A DNA stretch of 64,000 bases from an uncultured Ilumatobacter sp. (lineage in GTDB: Bacteria; Actinomycetota; Acidimicrobiia; Acidimicrobiales; Ilumatobacteraceae): contig CALKNK010000016.1 of the NCBI GenBank assembly GCA_938091165.1, positions 1 to 64,000 on the forward strand. Reading direction: 5' to 3'. A model generated the notes under the pieces. It was not told where the DNA came from. It saw nothing but the letters and a program-made list of their open reading frames with translations, and made no database searches. Position numbers and translations under genes: made by a program. Of the stretch, positions 41,373-49,745 are shown in pieces (the stretch's first letter is position 1; the number at the start of each line of letters is the position of its first letter).

Positions 41373-42977
41373 TCAGTGCCTCCAGACGCCGTAGCTCGTG
41401 GCACCAACAACTTCGTTGCTGTGTGCAGCAGAAAGTGCAATACCCAGTGCAGTCCGCGAATCAGCTGGGTGAATGATTCCGTCATCCCAGAGACGACCTG
41501 TCGAGAAGAGCGCCGTTGACTCCCGCTCGATTTGCGCCTCAAGCGCCGAGGTCTGGGCCTGCAAGGCCTCTTCGTCAACTTCAAGTCCTCGCCCAGCGGC
41601 GCTGTTACGAGCAACGATGTCCATCACCCCCGCCAACTGCTTCGGGCCCATCACGGCAATGCGATGGTTTGGCCAAGTGAAGATGAACCGGGGGTTGTAG
41701 GCCTTGCCGGCCATACCGTAGTTCCCTGCGCCGTAGCTCGCTCCGACCATGAGGTTGAAATGCGGCACGGTCGAGTTGGACACAGCGTTGATGAGCTTGG
41801 CGCCGTTGCGGATGATGCCGCCCTGCTCGGCCTTCGAACCGACCATGAAGCCGGTGATGTTATGGAGGAACACCAGCGGCGTGTTGGTTTTGTTGCACAA
41901 CTGGATGAACTGCGCTCCCTTCTTCGCTTCCTCAGAAAACAGAATGCCGTTGTTGCCGAGCACGCCGACCGGGAAGCCCTGAATTGAGGCCCAGCCGCAC
42001 ACCAACTGTTCGCCGTAGAGCGGCTTGAACTCTTCAAATCGGCTGCCGTCGAGTAACCGCGCATAGATCTCTCGGATGTCAAAGGGAATACGGACATCTG
42101 CCGATGCGCATCCCAGTAGCTCAGCCGGGTCATAGATCGGCTCGTCGGCCGGCTCGGACGGGCCGGGGCCGAGCTTCTTCCACTGGAGGTGCTTGACAAT
42201 TTGTCGGGTGATACGCAGCGCATCCATTTCATCGTGGGCGAGGAAGTCGGACAGGCCCGATGTGCGGGAGTGCATCTCAGCGCCGCCAAGGGATTCTTCG
42301 TCGACGATTTCATCGATTGCCATCTTGACGAGCGGCGGCCCCCCAAGGTAGGCGGTGCCTTTCTCCTTGACGAAGACCGTGTAATCGCTGGTCCCTGGTG
42401 TGTAGGCACCGCCAGCCGTATTGGGTCCAAACGCCATCGTTATGGTGGGGATGCCCATCTGCGAAAGCTGCGTGAGGTCACGGAAGCTCGCGCCGCCCTG
42501 AATGAACAGGTCAGCCTGACGCGGTAAGTCAGCACCGGCAGACTCATTGAGATTGATGACGGGCAAACGGTTCTGCTTGGCAATCTCGGTGAACCTCTGA
42601 CTTTTCTTCCAGGTAGTGGGGTTGGCCGAACCGCCTCGCACGGTCATGTCGGTGCCCGTGATGAGGCACTCGACGCCTTCGATCGTGCCGATGCCTGACG
42701 CGATGCCGACCCCAATCGGGTCCTCGGTACCCCAAGCCGCAAGTGGGCTGAGCTCAAGGAACGGGGTGTTGGGGTCGAGGAGATTCTCGATGCGCTCGCG
42801 CACCAGCATCTTTCCTCGCTGACGGTGGCGGTCGACGTAGCGCTGGCCACCAATCGTGGGCACTCTCGCCATTTCGGCGGCGACCTCGTCCCACATCTTC
42901 TGCATCTCGGCGAGATTCGCCCGATAGTCGTCTGACTTCGTGTCGAGTCGACTCTGAATCACACTACCGATGGCCAT
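41373..42977 (-). CDS. Acyl-CoA carboxylase carboxyltransferase beta subunit, MCC/GCC type
   Basis: 534 residues with N- and C-terminal carboxyltransferase domains. The first has GGQRYVDRHRQRGKMLVRER, INLNESAGADLPRQ and FGPNTAGGAYTPG, and the second HNITGFMVGSKAEQGGIIRN and GAGNYGMAGKAYNPRFIFTW. The C-terminus LWDDGIIHPADSRTALGIAL is the form seen in methylcrotonyl- and geranyl-CoA carboxylases. It moves carboxyl from biotin to the acyl-CoA gamma-carbon in those enzymes. It is the first gene of a three-gene operon and is divergent from the TetR gene. Confidence 0.92.
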   Translation of the reverse strand: MAIGSVIQSRLDTKSDDYRANLAEMQKMWDEVAAEMARVPTIGGQRYVDRHRQRGKMLVRERIENLLDPNTPFLELSPLAAWGTEDPIGVGIASGIGTIEGVECLITGTDMTVRGGSANPTTWKKSQRFTEIAKQNRLPVINLNESAGADLPRQADLFIQGGASFRDLTQLSQMGIPTITMAFGPNTAGGAYTPGTSDYTVFVKEKGTAYLGGPPLVKMAIDEIVDEESLGGAEMHSRTSGLSDFLAHDEMDALRITRQIVKHLQWKKLGPGPSEPADEPIYDPAELLGCASADVRIPFDIREIYARLLDGSRFEEFKPLYGEQLVCGWASIQGFPVGVLGNNGILFSEEAKKGAQFIQLCNKTNTPLVFLHNITGFMVGSKAEQGGIIRNGAKLINAVSNSTVPHFNLMVGASYGAGNYGMAGKAYNPRFIFTWPNHRIAVMGPKQLAGVMDIVARNSAAGRGLEVDEEALQAQTSALEAQIERESTALFSTGRLWDDGIIHPADSRTALGIALSAAHSNEVVGATSYGVWRH

Positions 42978-43067
42978 TATTTCTCATTCTTGTTGGCATC
43001 ACACTGGGTTGTGACCTCGACGGTGATGGCTTGCTTGTCCAACTGACAGTAGCTACGGTACTACATA
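42978..43067. promoter_or_regulatory. Divergent promoter region, carboxylase operon / TetR operon
   Basis: 90 bp between opposite starts. TACGGT (43051-43056, plus) lies eight bases ahead of the GTG start at 43068. Two short inverted repeats, TCACA-N6-TGTGA (43000-43015) and GTAG-N8-CTAC (43047-43062), are candidate TetR sites; neither is strong. Confidence 0.4.
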
Positions 43068-43718
43068 GTGTCAATTGGTACCCCACCAAAACCGCTGCTC
43101 CCTCGGCGGACTGAAGAACGACTGGGGCCGCGCCATCGCGAGATTCTCGACCAGCTTGAAATGGTGTTCCTCTCAGAGGGGTTTTCGTCCATTACGGTGA
43201 CCCAGCTCGCCGCATCAGTCGGTTGCTCCCGACGCACACTTTACGAACTTGCACCATCGAAGGACGCGCTGGTCCTCATCGTGCTCGACCGGTTCCTCCA
43301 CCGCGTCGGACGTTCCGCTCTGAACAACGTCGACCCCAATAAGTCCATCGCCGAGCAAGTCCGCTCCTACATCAACGGCGCGCTTGAACTCCAGCGGTTA
43401 ACCGCAGCGTTCGCCGACGACCTGGCCGATGATCCCGCAGCGCGTCGACTCCTCGATCGCCACTTTCGCTATGTCATGTCAGTCAGCGAATCATTGATCG
43501 AACGCGGCATCGGGGCCGGTGAGTTTCGATCTGTCTCACCAGGAGTTGCGGCAGGCATGCTCGCAGGAAGCGGCCTTTACTTCAGCCAGCCCGGCATTCT
43601 CGACGATCTGGGCATGACCCGCGACGAAGCGAGCCACGAGATGACCGACATCGTTCTGCGATCACTTCTACACCCGACTATTCACTCACCGAAGCAACAA
43701 GCATCGAGCATTCAATGA
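43068..43718 (+). CDS. TetR family transcriptional regulator
   Basis: 216 residues from a GTG. The helix-turn-helix is at about residues 40-60 (GFSSITVTQLAASVGCSRRT, LYELAPSKDALV), preceded by an Arg-rich N-terminus. The C-terminal ligand domain has a hydrophobic pocket and a typical dimer helix. It is divergent from the carboxylase operon and is the first gene of a run with the TIGR03084 and acyl-CoA dehydrogenase genes (ATGA overlaps of 4 bp). It probably represses both operons and responds to an acyl-CoA. Confidence 0.9.
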   Translation: MSIGTPPKPLLPRRTEERLGPRHREILDQLEMVFLSEGFSSITVTQLAASVGCSRRTLYELAPSKDALVLIVLDRFLHRVGRSALNNVDPNKSIAEQVRSYINGALELQRLTAAFADDLADDPAARRLLDRHFRYVMSVSESLIERGIGAGEFRSVSPGVAAGMLAGSGLYFSQPGILDDLGMTRDEASHEMTDIVLRSLLHPTIHSPKQQASSIQ

Positions 43719-44569
43719 CTCCACTCACCTCACCAACCGCCGCGTCAGTTCGCGATGACCTCATCGCTGAGCAAGATGCCCTCGATGCCGTCGTGGGCGA
43801 CCTTTACGACGAACTCTGGGCGCTCGACACTCCCAGCCCGCGCTGGACGATTGCAGACCAGATTGGGCACCTCACGTACTTCGACGGGACCGCAGCGCTC
43901 GCTATTACCGACCCTGAGCGATTCACCTCCCTCACCGCCGAATTGATGGGCGCAATGACCAGCGAAAACGAAGATGCCATGGACCTCGCAACACTTGGCG
44001 ACTACCGCACTATGACGCCCCCCGACCTATGCCAAGCCTGGCGCGCAAACCGCGGAGTACTATCCGAGGCGGCCGCATCGCTTGCTGACGATGATCGCGT
44101 CATCTGGTACGGCCCCTCGATGGGTTCGAAGTCATTCCTTACCGCACGACTCATGGAAGCCTGGGCACACGGCCAGGACATCATTGACACATTGGACGCT
44201 GCAGGTATCGCCCATCCCAATCGTCCTGCCACCGATCGACTTCGACACATCGCACAACTCGGCTTCATCACTCACAAATGGAGCTACGTTAACCGCCAGA
44301 TGGACGCTCCAACCGGGCCTGTCCGAGTCGAACTTGCGGCGCCATCCAACGAATCGTGGGTGTTCGGCCCCGACGACGCTGCCGATTCGATCACGGGCCC
44401 GGCGGTCGACTTTTGCCTCGTCACCACACAGCGACGCCACGTCGACGACACTAATCTCACCGTGCAGGGCGAGATCGCAAACGACTGGATGCACATCGCT
44501 CAAGCCTTCGCCGGCGGCGCAACCAGCGGGCCCTCTGCTGGCACTTTCTCGAATAGGAGCACATCATGA
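43715..44569 (+). CDS. TIGR03084 family metal-binding protein
   Basis: 284 residues. The N-terminal four-helix DinB/MDMPI-like domain has the metal-binding pattern WTIADQIGHLTYFDG and the later LMEAWAHGQDI, with His ligands. The C-terminal part (residues about 190-280) is an SCP2-like beta/alpha domain. This layout is TIGR03084, a family found with acyl-CoA genes in actinobacteria and related to mycothiol-dependent maleylpyruvate isomerase. Mycothiol use is plausible since mshD is present, but the substrate is unknown. Overlaps its neighbours by 4 bp on each side. Confidence 0.82.
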   Translation: MTPLTSPTAASVRDDLIAEQDALDAVVGDLYDELWALDTPSPRWTIADQIGHLTYFDGTAALAITDPERFTSLTAELMGAMTSENEDAMDLATLGDYRTMTPPDLCQAWRANRGVLSEAAASLADDDRVIWYGPSMGSKSFLTARLMEAWAHGQDIIDTLDAAGIAHPNRPATDRLRHIAQLGFITHKWSYVNRQMDAPTGPVRVELAAPSNESWVFGPDDAADSITGPAVDFCLVTTQRRHVDDTNLTVQGEIANDWMHIAQAFAGGATSGPSAGTFSNRSTS

Positions 44570-45765
44570 GCCTCACCACCACCCTGAGCCCCGGAGCGTT
44601 CGAACTTAACGATATTCAGCAGCAGATCCTTAACGAGGCCGAACGCTTCAGCCGCGAACAACTACTCCCACTCGCCCAGAAGATGGATGACACCGAGGAG
44701 TGCCCCGACGACCTCTTTGATCTGTTTGCCCGACACGGCTACCTCGGCATCACCATTCCCGAAGAGTACGGCGGACAGGGACTTGGCCTCTTTGAGCAAG
44801 GTCTGATCTGTCAGGCAATGGGCAAGTACAACGCGTCGGCCATGCTGACGTGGGGCGCGCACGACAACCTGTGCGCCAACAACATCTACCGGAACGCCAA
44901 CGACGACATCAGGCAGCGTTACCTGCCCGGGATGTGCAATGGATCGATCATCGGCGCGCTCGGCTTAACCGAGCCTGGTGCTGGTTCCGATGCCCTCGGA
45001 TCAATGGCCACAACCGCAGTGCAAGACGGCGACGAGTACATCCTCAACGGGGCCAAGACATACATCACCAACGGCCCAATCGCCGACATCGTGTTGGTCT
45101 ACGCCAAGACCGACCTCGCCGCCGGCCACCGAGGAATCACTGCGTTCGTCTTAGAGACTGACACTCCCGGCTTCGCCGTTGCGCAAAAGCTGACCAAGAT
45201 GGGCTACCGCGGGAGCCCCACCGCCGAACTTGTCTTCGATGATTGCCGTGTCCCTGCAGCCAACATCGTGGGCGAACTGAATGGCGGCGTTGGCGTCGTG
45301 ATGAGCGGCCTCGACGTCGAGCGAATTTTCCTCGCCCCTGCTGCAGTCGGCATGGCCGAGCGCTGTCTCGAACTCAGCATGGAACACGCCACCACGCGCA
45401 AACAGTTCGACAAGCCCATCATCGACTTCCAGGCGATCGAGTTCAAGCTCGCTGATATGTGGATCGGCGTCGAACTGGCCAAGGCCTACACCTATCGAGT
45501 TCTTGCGATGTGCGCCGAAGCCGACGAGAGCGATGCCGGCCACGGAGCGATCCATGCCCACTCTGCTGCCGCCATCTTGTACGCGACGAAGATGATGCGC
45601 GAGGTTGCCGACGAATCGGTGCAAGTCCATGGCGGCGCGGGCTATATGTGGGAGATGGAGATCAACCGCCTCTACCGCGACGCCAAGCTCCTCGAGATCG
45701 GTGCTGGCACCCAGGAAGTCCGGCGCGGCATCGTCGGCAAGTATCTTCGCGGCACCACGGGCTGA
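44566..45765 (+). CDS. Acyl-CoA dehydrogenase (isovaleryl-CoA/citronellyl-CoA type)
   Basis: 399 residues. GLTEPGAGSDALGSMATTAV is the FAD/substrate signature, MSGLDVERIFLAPAAVGMAE and VHGGAGYMWEMEINRLYRDA are family hallmarks, and TQEVRRGIVGKYL ends the protein. The WGAHDNLCANNI segment resembles isovaleryl-CoA dehydrogenase. It forms the 2,3-double bond of a short branched acyl-CoA, the step just before a carboxylase of the MCC or GCC kind, which is encoded divergently. AGGAG 10 bases before the ATG, inside the upstream gene, is a clear ribosome binding site. Confidence 0.9.
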   Translation: MSLTTTLSPGAFELNDIQQQILNEAERFSREQLLPLAQKMDDTEECPDDLFDLFARHGYLGITIPEEYGGQGLGLFEQGLICQAMGKYNASAMLTWGAHDNLCANNIYRNANDDIRQRYLPGMCNGSIIGALGLTEPGAGSDALGSMATTAVQDGDEYILNGAKTYITNGPIADIVLVYAKTDLAAGHRGITAFVLETDTPGFAVAQKLTKMGYRGSPTAELVFDDCRVPAANIVGELNGGVGVVMSGLDVERIFLAPAAVGMAERCLELSMEHATTRKQFDKPIIDFQAIEFKLADMWIGVELAKAYTYRVLAMCAEADESDAGHGAIHAHSAAAILYATKMMREVADESVQVHGGAGYMWEMEINRLYRDAKLLEIGAGTQEVRRGIVGKYLRGTTG

Positions 45766-45948
45766 GCCCAATTGCCGTGGACGGGGCGACGTCACTAACG
45801 GCCAACGCAGCGCTACCCTTAGCGTATTTAATGCCGAATATCAATCGGACCAGTCCGGTGTCGTTAGATCGCCGCGTGAGTGGCACCCCGTGCGCCTAAA
45901 CGGCGCAGGGCAACTATTCGGACACCGCAGACTTCTTAGGAGAAGACC

Positions 45949-46593
45949 ATGAAGACCTTGACCTTTGGACGCGCCAGCGTCGTGCCAGCGTTGATCGCTC
46001 TCGGACTCGCTGCGTGCGCCTCAGATCCCAGCGACGCTGCCGACACCGGCCCCATGACGACAGACATGGACATGGACATGGACATGGGCGACCCTGATGC
46101 CACACCCGCCGACGACGTCGCCGGTGCGGCATTAGCGAGAGGAGAGTACTCCCTGATGGACACACGCCCTGCGGGCTATGACGGCGTTACGGGCACCGCC
46201 GTCATAGCTCGATCACCACAGGGCACGACTATCACAACGGAGCTGGCCGGTCTGCTGCCGAACGTCGACTACATCAGCCACGCCCATGCGCAGGCCTGCG
46301 ACGACGGCAACGCAGGCCCGCACTATCAGTTTGAAGTCGGAGGCCCAGAGTTCCCACCGAACGAAATCCATCTCGCGTTCACCAGCGACAACGATGGCAA
46401 CGGCTTCATGACCGCTGAGAATGCAAAGATCGCCGGGACGGCCGCCGTGTCATTTGTGGTGCATCCAATGGAGTTCATCGACAACAAGATCGCCTGCGTC
46501 GACTTCGTCGAGGATGAACCCGGGTCGATCGACGCTGCGATTAGTGCTGGCCTCGACAAATCCACCATGGGAGACATGGACCACGAGCACTGA
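45949..46593 (+). CDS. SodC-like lipoprotein with Met-Asp repeat
   Basis: 214 residues. A lipoprotein signal (ALIALGLAAC, Cys near 24) is followed by a linker with the repeat MTTDMDMDMDMG, then a beta domain with HAHAQAC, GPHYQFEVG, HLAFTSDNDGNGFMT and SFVVHPMEF. The order H-x-H-x3-C, H, then VVHP parallels the copper ligands and disulfide of Cu,Zn superoxide dismutase, with a late ACVDF giving the second Cys. The C-terminus is DMDHEH. Met/His/Asp repeats like these bind copper in periplasmic proteins. Whether it dismutates superoxide or only carries copper is open. AGGAG six bases before the ATG gives a normal ribosome binding site. The 183 bp upstream contain no other gene. Confidence 0.7.
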   Translation: MKTLTFGRASVVPALIALGLAACASDPSDAADTGPMTTDMDMDMDMGDPDATPADDVAGAALARGEYSLMDTRPAGYDGVTGTAVIARSPQGTTITTELAGLLPNVDYISHAHAQACDDGNAGPHYQFEVGGPEFPPNEIHLAFTSDNDGNGFMTAENAKIAGTAAVSFVVHPMEFIDNKIACVDFVEDEPGSIDAAISAGLDKSTMGDMDHEH

Positions 46594-46694
46594 AGATGAC
46601 CACGGAGGCTGTCCCCTTTGGACGGCAGATTTAAGAGGCGACGAACATATGCGCAGAACCGAGCAATAGCTTGACTCCGGCTGCAGGTCTTCGG

Positions 46695-47090
46695 TCAGGC
46701 CGAGACGAGCGATACGGTCAAGCTCAGCTTGTTGCCGTCCATGCCACCTAAAGCGACGGCAATGGCCGAGTTGAGAAATGCCAATTCTTCGTTCGCTGTC
46801 TCGAATACCAGCAGTTCCTGCGGACCGGTGGCATCAGTCCCGCGTCCAATCGCTTGGTAGGCGACCATGTCGTCGCCTTCGCCGATTCGAGCGCGAATCT
46901 CGAGCTGCTGCACACCGTCTGAGCCGATACGCACGACATCAGTGCCAGCCACCTTTCGCTCACCTTCCCAGTGACTAGATGTCGCCATCCCTTCGAAAGG
47001 AACATCTACTCGAAAGCCAGCGCCGGTTGCACCAACAGGCGTAAAGCGCAGCTTTGCTTCAATCTTGCAGAATTCTGTGAGGGTTGCCAT
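46695..47090 (-). CDS. DUF3237-like protein
   Basis: 131 residues with AGGAG nine bases before the ATG. The beta-rich pattern GFRVDVPFEG, VRIGSDGVQQLEIRARIGEG, VYQAIGRG-like YQAIGRGTD, FETANEELAFLNSAIAVA resembles DUF3237, a small beta-barrel family often beside CoA-ester and aromatic catabolism genes. The match is by memory and moderate. It ends the paa operon, 62 bp after paaC, so it may act on a product or intermediate of that pathway. Confidence 0.6.
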   Translation of the reverse strand: MATLTEFCKIEAKLRFTPVGATGAGFRVDVPFEGMATSSHWEGERKVAGTDVVRIGSDGVQQLEIRARIGEGDDMVAYQAIGRGTDATGPQELLVFETANEELAFLNSAIAVALGGMDGNKLSLTVSLVSA

Positions 47091-47152
47091 GAACGTCTCC
47101 TGTGTTGATTTTTGGTTGAGGTTTTTTGTGATTTGGGGGGGCAGACGTGCGG

Positions 47153-47917
47153 CTACCAGACGGCGGCCGTATCGAGCAGGATCACACGCTGCAGGTCTGC
47201 GTAAAATGCTCCAAATCCGTCACTCCGGATCGTTCGATGCGCCTGATCGGCTGCCACATTCCCGTCAGGAAGAGTGATATCGACACCCCACTTTTTGAGG
47301 TCGTCAGCGATCAGCGCTTCCCACTCAACGGCCAACTCGCCTACGGACCGGGACGCGAAGTCCATCGCCACCGGATCGTCCGCAGCGAGTTCGTCCCAGA
47401 GTCCTCGGGCAATCGGGAGCAGCCAGTTGATCGAGGTCGCGATTTTGCCAGTCACATCGACGCCCGCTAGGCGGCTCATGAAGCGCTGCGCATGCTCGAG
47501 GTGAAAATTCTCCTCACGAAGCGCCCGGTTGGCTAGCGCAGCTACCCGCCCATCGGAGCAACCGGTCAACGCTTCCCACCGGAGAGACTCGGCTCGGTCG
47601 TACAGCCAGTGACGGACGAGCGAGTCATTCCATTCACTGCACTCGACTTCGGCGAGCCAACAGCTCCGGTAGTCAGCAGCGGCGCGCAGCATTGCGAATT
47701 CGTCGAGATCAGCAACGCTGCGGTCTGGGTCATCGGCGAGAAGGATCTCATAGAGACCGATTGCATGACCGAGCTCATCTTGGGCTATCGAGCAGAACGC
47801 AAGGTCTTCTTCCAGAAAAGGACCGAGGCCAATCCAATTGGTGTGACGAGCGCCCACCATGTGTTCATCGTCAGCAAGCGCCAACAGGAGTGCACGCTCT
47901 GCAGCTTTGAGGCTCAT
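47153..47917 (-). CDS. paaC: Phenylacetyl-CoA epoxidase subunit PaaC
   Basis: 254 residues, ferritin-like helical fold. LALADDEHMVGARHTNWIGL, FCSIAQDELGHAIGLYEIL and REENFHLEHAQRFMSRL are the PaaC landmarks. PaaC is the structural, catalytically inactive partner of PaaA in the diiron multicomponent oxygenase that epoxidises phenylacetyl-CoA. Its ATG overlaps the end of paaB by 4 bp. The C-terminus is a little longer than usual, ending ILLDTAAVW. Confidence 0.92.
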   Translation of the reverse strand: MSLKAAERALLLALADDEHMVGARHTNWIGLGPFLEEDLAFCSIAQDELGHAIGLYEILLADDPDRSVADLDEFAMLRAAADYRSCWLAEVECSEWNDSLVRHWLYDRAESLRWEALTGCSDGRVAALANRALREENFHLEHAQRFMSRLAGVDVTGKIATSINWLLPIARGLWDELAADDPVAMDFASRSVGELAVEWEALIADDLKKWGVDITLPDGNVAADQAHRTIRSDGFGAFYADLQRVILLDTAAVW

Positions 47918-48192
47918 GGCTCGTCTCCTTCGCGTTGCTTCTTGCGACGCGCAGCAACTCGCCCTCCATCGTTGTGACGGTGCGGTTTGTCGTCGTTGAC
48001 CGCAAGGATCGCAGCATCAGCAACGAGCACATTTTCGCGTTCAACTAGCCACATTTCAGCACCTTCGGCCCGCCGAGCATGTGTTTCGCTGGCGTACATC
48101 ACTGCCATCTCAGGGTCAGGAGCATTGAGCGACCCGGCATGGCGGAACTCATCGCGCCCTGCTTTTTTGAGGAAAACCTCGTACGTCTTCAT
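47914..48192 (-). CDS. paaB: Phenylacetyl-CoA epoxidase subunit PaaB
   Basis: About 92 residues from the ATG at 48192. YEVFLKKAGRDEFRHAGSLN, APDPEMAVMYASETHARR and GAEMWLVERENV are typical of PaaB, which bridges PaaAC units in the complex. The frame is open eight residues further upstream, but the homologous start is MKTYEVF. It lies 28 bp after paaD and overlaps paaC by 4 bp. Confidence 0.92.
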   Translation of the reverse strand: MKTYEVFLKKAGRDEFRHAGSLNAPDPEMAVMYASETHARRAEGAEMWLVERENVLVADAAILAVNDDKPHRHNDGGRVAARRKKQREGDEP

Positions 48193-48220
48193 CGCTGCAC
48201 CCGTTGCGCTACACAACCAC

Positions 48221-48724
48221 TCATCGCATCACCTCGACCGGGTTCCGGCACGACGGACACCACGCCACGGAGCGGCATCGAGTCGGCCCCACCATCGCCT
48301 GGTCCATGACCGCATCCGAACCGCAGACCGGGCACAGCAAGCTTCCGTCTTTGCGCCGAAGCACAACGGTGTATTCCTCAGCGAGTCGAGATTGCGCGTC
48401 AACGCTCAGCCGACTGCTGTCCCACACCGGACCGGCGAGCCATGAAACGACACAACGATCAACAAATCCAAGTGACTCAACCGATTGCTGAACGTCGTCT
48501 GCGATCATTTTCAATGCTGGGCAACCGCTGAAGGTTGGGATTAAGCCGACGTGCGCAACAACGCTTTCACCGCCGTGCTCTGTCACAGATTCGACGTGAA
48601 GTGATTCGAGCAGCCCAAGGTCAAGAACCGACACGTCGGGGTACTCGGGGTCGTTGACCGCTGCGACTGCGGCCCGCACGGCACTCTCAACACAGAGATC
48701 GCTCTCTGCAAAAGTGGCAGTCAC
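48221..48724 (-). CDS. paaD: PaaD, iron-sulfur assembly factor for the epoxidase
   Basis: About 167 residues from a GTG at 48724. The N-terminal MIP18/DUF59 domain (AAVNDPEYPDVSVLDLGLLE, IPTFSGCPALKMI) is followed by a zinc ribbon with CPVCG and CPSC near the C-terminus. PaaD is required for maturation of the reductase PaaE's cluster or of the complex. The GTG overlaps the paaA stop in GTGA form. In most paa operons paaD follows paaC; here it follows paaA directly. Confidence 0.9.
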   Translation of the reverse strand: MTATFAESDLCVESAVRAAVAAVNDPEYPDVSVLDLGLLESLHVESVTEHGGESVVAHVGLIPTFSGCPALKMIADDVQQSVESLGFVDRCVVSWLAGPVWDSSRLSVDAQSRLAEEYTVVLRRKDGSLLCPVCGSDAVMDQAMVGPTRCRSVAWCPSCRNPVEVMR

Positions 48725-49665
48725 TCTCTTGCCTCCAGCGCATTGCGCACCCACGCCGTGTCCGCCCAGTTGGTAGCAGCCGTTGCGATGCGCCGCTTCG
48801 AATCCGGGCCGCCCTGGCGCATCGTGGCCTTCAATGGCTCCCAATCAATCGTCCCTGCCCGCCATACGCCTTCGACGTCCTGGTGTAGTTCGGAGTCAGG
48901 GATCTTGAACCCGTAGCCGTGCAGCAGCGGCACGTATTTTTGAACGTACGCTCGACGGAGATCCTCGTTCCGTTGCGACTTGATTTTCCAGCGGATCAGT
49001 GGATCCGTGTCACCTGGGGGAGAATCTGGACCGAACAACTGCACGGCAGGCCACCACCAGCGATCGAGCGCGGCTTGGAACATTTCTCGTTGCGTCGTTG
49101 TCCCAGTAGCGAGACGCAACAACATCTCCTCACCGTGACGCATGTGGAAGCCCTCTTCGGCGACGATGCGTTTCAGTACCCGCTTGTACGGGCCGTACGT
49201 GCACTCAGCAAAGACCGCCCGCTGACTGGCGAATGCTGCAGCATCGACAAGGAAGGCAATCGCCACTTGATCTGCCCAGGTGACCGCTTGGTAATGAAAC
49301 ACATTGTGGAACCGCGACCGGCCATCGAAGAGCTGTTCGAGCATCTCAGTTCGTGTTTTGACGCCCATGTCAGCGGCCACCATGTAGAGCAAGTGCGCGT
49401 GTCCGATCTCATCCTGAGTCTTGGCCAGGAAGATCTGCTTTAGGCGTAGCCCAGGTGCGTGCGGAATCCAATCTCGTTCGGTGAGCCCACCCATTAACTC
49501 CGAGTTCGCATGGAACTCAATAAAGCGGAACACCTCATCGCGATATTCCAACGGCATGTCATCACCGGGTTCGACCATGCCGCCACTGTCGATAAACGCT
49601 TGGAATTGCTCAAGGTCTGACCACGAACGGCCCCGTCGAGTCGGCGGGTCAGCGAGTGTGTGCAT
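48721..49665 (-). CDS. paaA: Phenylacetyl-CoA epoxidase catalytic subunit PaaA
   Basis: 314 residues. Diiron ligands lie in RFIEFHANSELMGGLTERDW, FLAKTQDEIGHAHLL and IVAEEGFHMRHGEEML, with WADQVAIAFLVDAAAFAS between them. PaaA carries the diiron site that inserts an oxygen atom into the ring of phenylacetyl-CoA. First gene of paaA-paaD-paaB-paaC. A good promoter (TTGACG, 16 bp, TACGCT) precedes it. No paaE reductase follows. Confidence 0.94.
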   Translation of the reverse strand: MHTLADPPTRRGRSWSDLEQFQAFIDSGGMVEPGDDMPLEYRDEVFRFIEFHANSELMGGLTERDWIPHAPGLRLKQIFLAKTQDEIGHAHLLYMVAADMGVKTRTEMLEQLFDGRSRFHNVFHYQAVTWADQVAIAFLVDAAAFASQRAVFAECTYGPYKRVLKRIVAEEGFHMRHGEEMLLRLATGTTTQREMFQAALDRWWWPAVQLFGPDSPPGDTDPLIRWKIKSQRNEDLRRAYVQKYVPLLHGYGFKIPDSELHQDVEGVWRAGTIDWEPLKATMRQGGPDSKRRIATAATNWADTAWVRNALEARE

Positions 49666-49701
49666 GCAACAGCCCCCCTCGAGCTCGATTCGTGTGACGT
49701 A

Positions 49702-49729
49702 AGCGTAGCCGATTTTACAAGATCGTCAA
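49702..49729 (-). promoter_or_regulatory. Promoter of the paaADBC operon
   Basis: On the minus strand TTGACG (49729-49724) and TACGCT (49707-49702) are separated by 16 bp, the best sigma-70-type promoter in the window. The start codon of paaA is 36 bp beyond the -10 box. Confidence 0.6.
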
Positions 49730-49744
49730 GTCCTTAACGATCTT
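49719..49744. promoter_or_regulatory. 26-bp near-palindrome, candidate MarR operator
   Basis: AAGATCGT (49719-49726) and ACGATCTT (49737-49744) are perfect arms; inside them AAG and CTT also pair, leaving one mismatched position. It covers the -35 box of the paa operon and sits between the marR stop and paaA. Confidence 0.55.
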
Positions 49745-49745
49745 C

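Noticed and set aside
45151..45795. 214-codon minus-strand open frame
   Set aside because: Antisense to the acyl-CoA dehydrogenase, whose motifs are complete.
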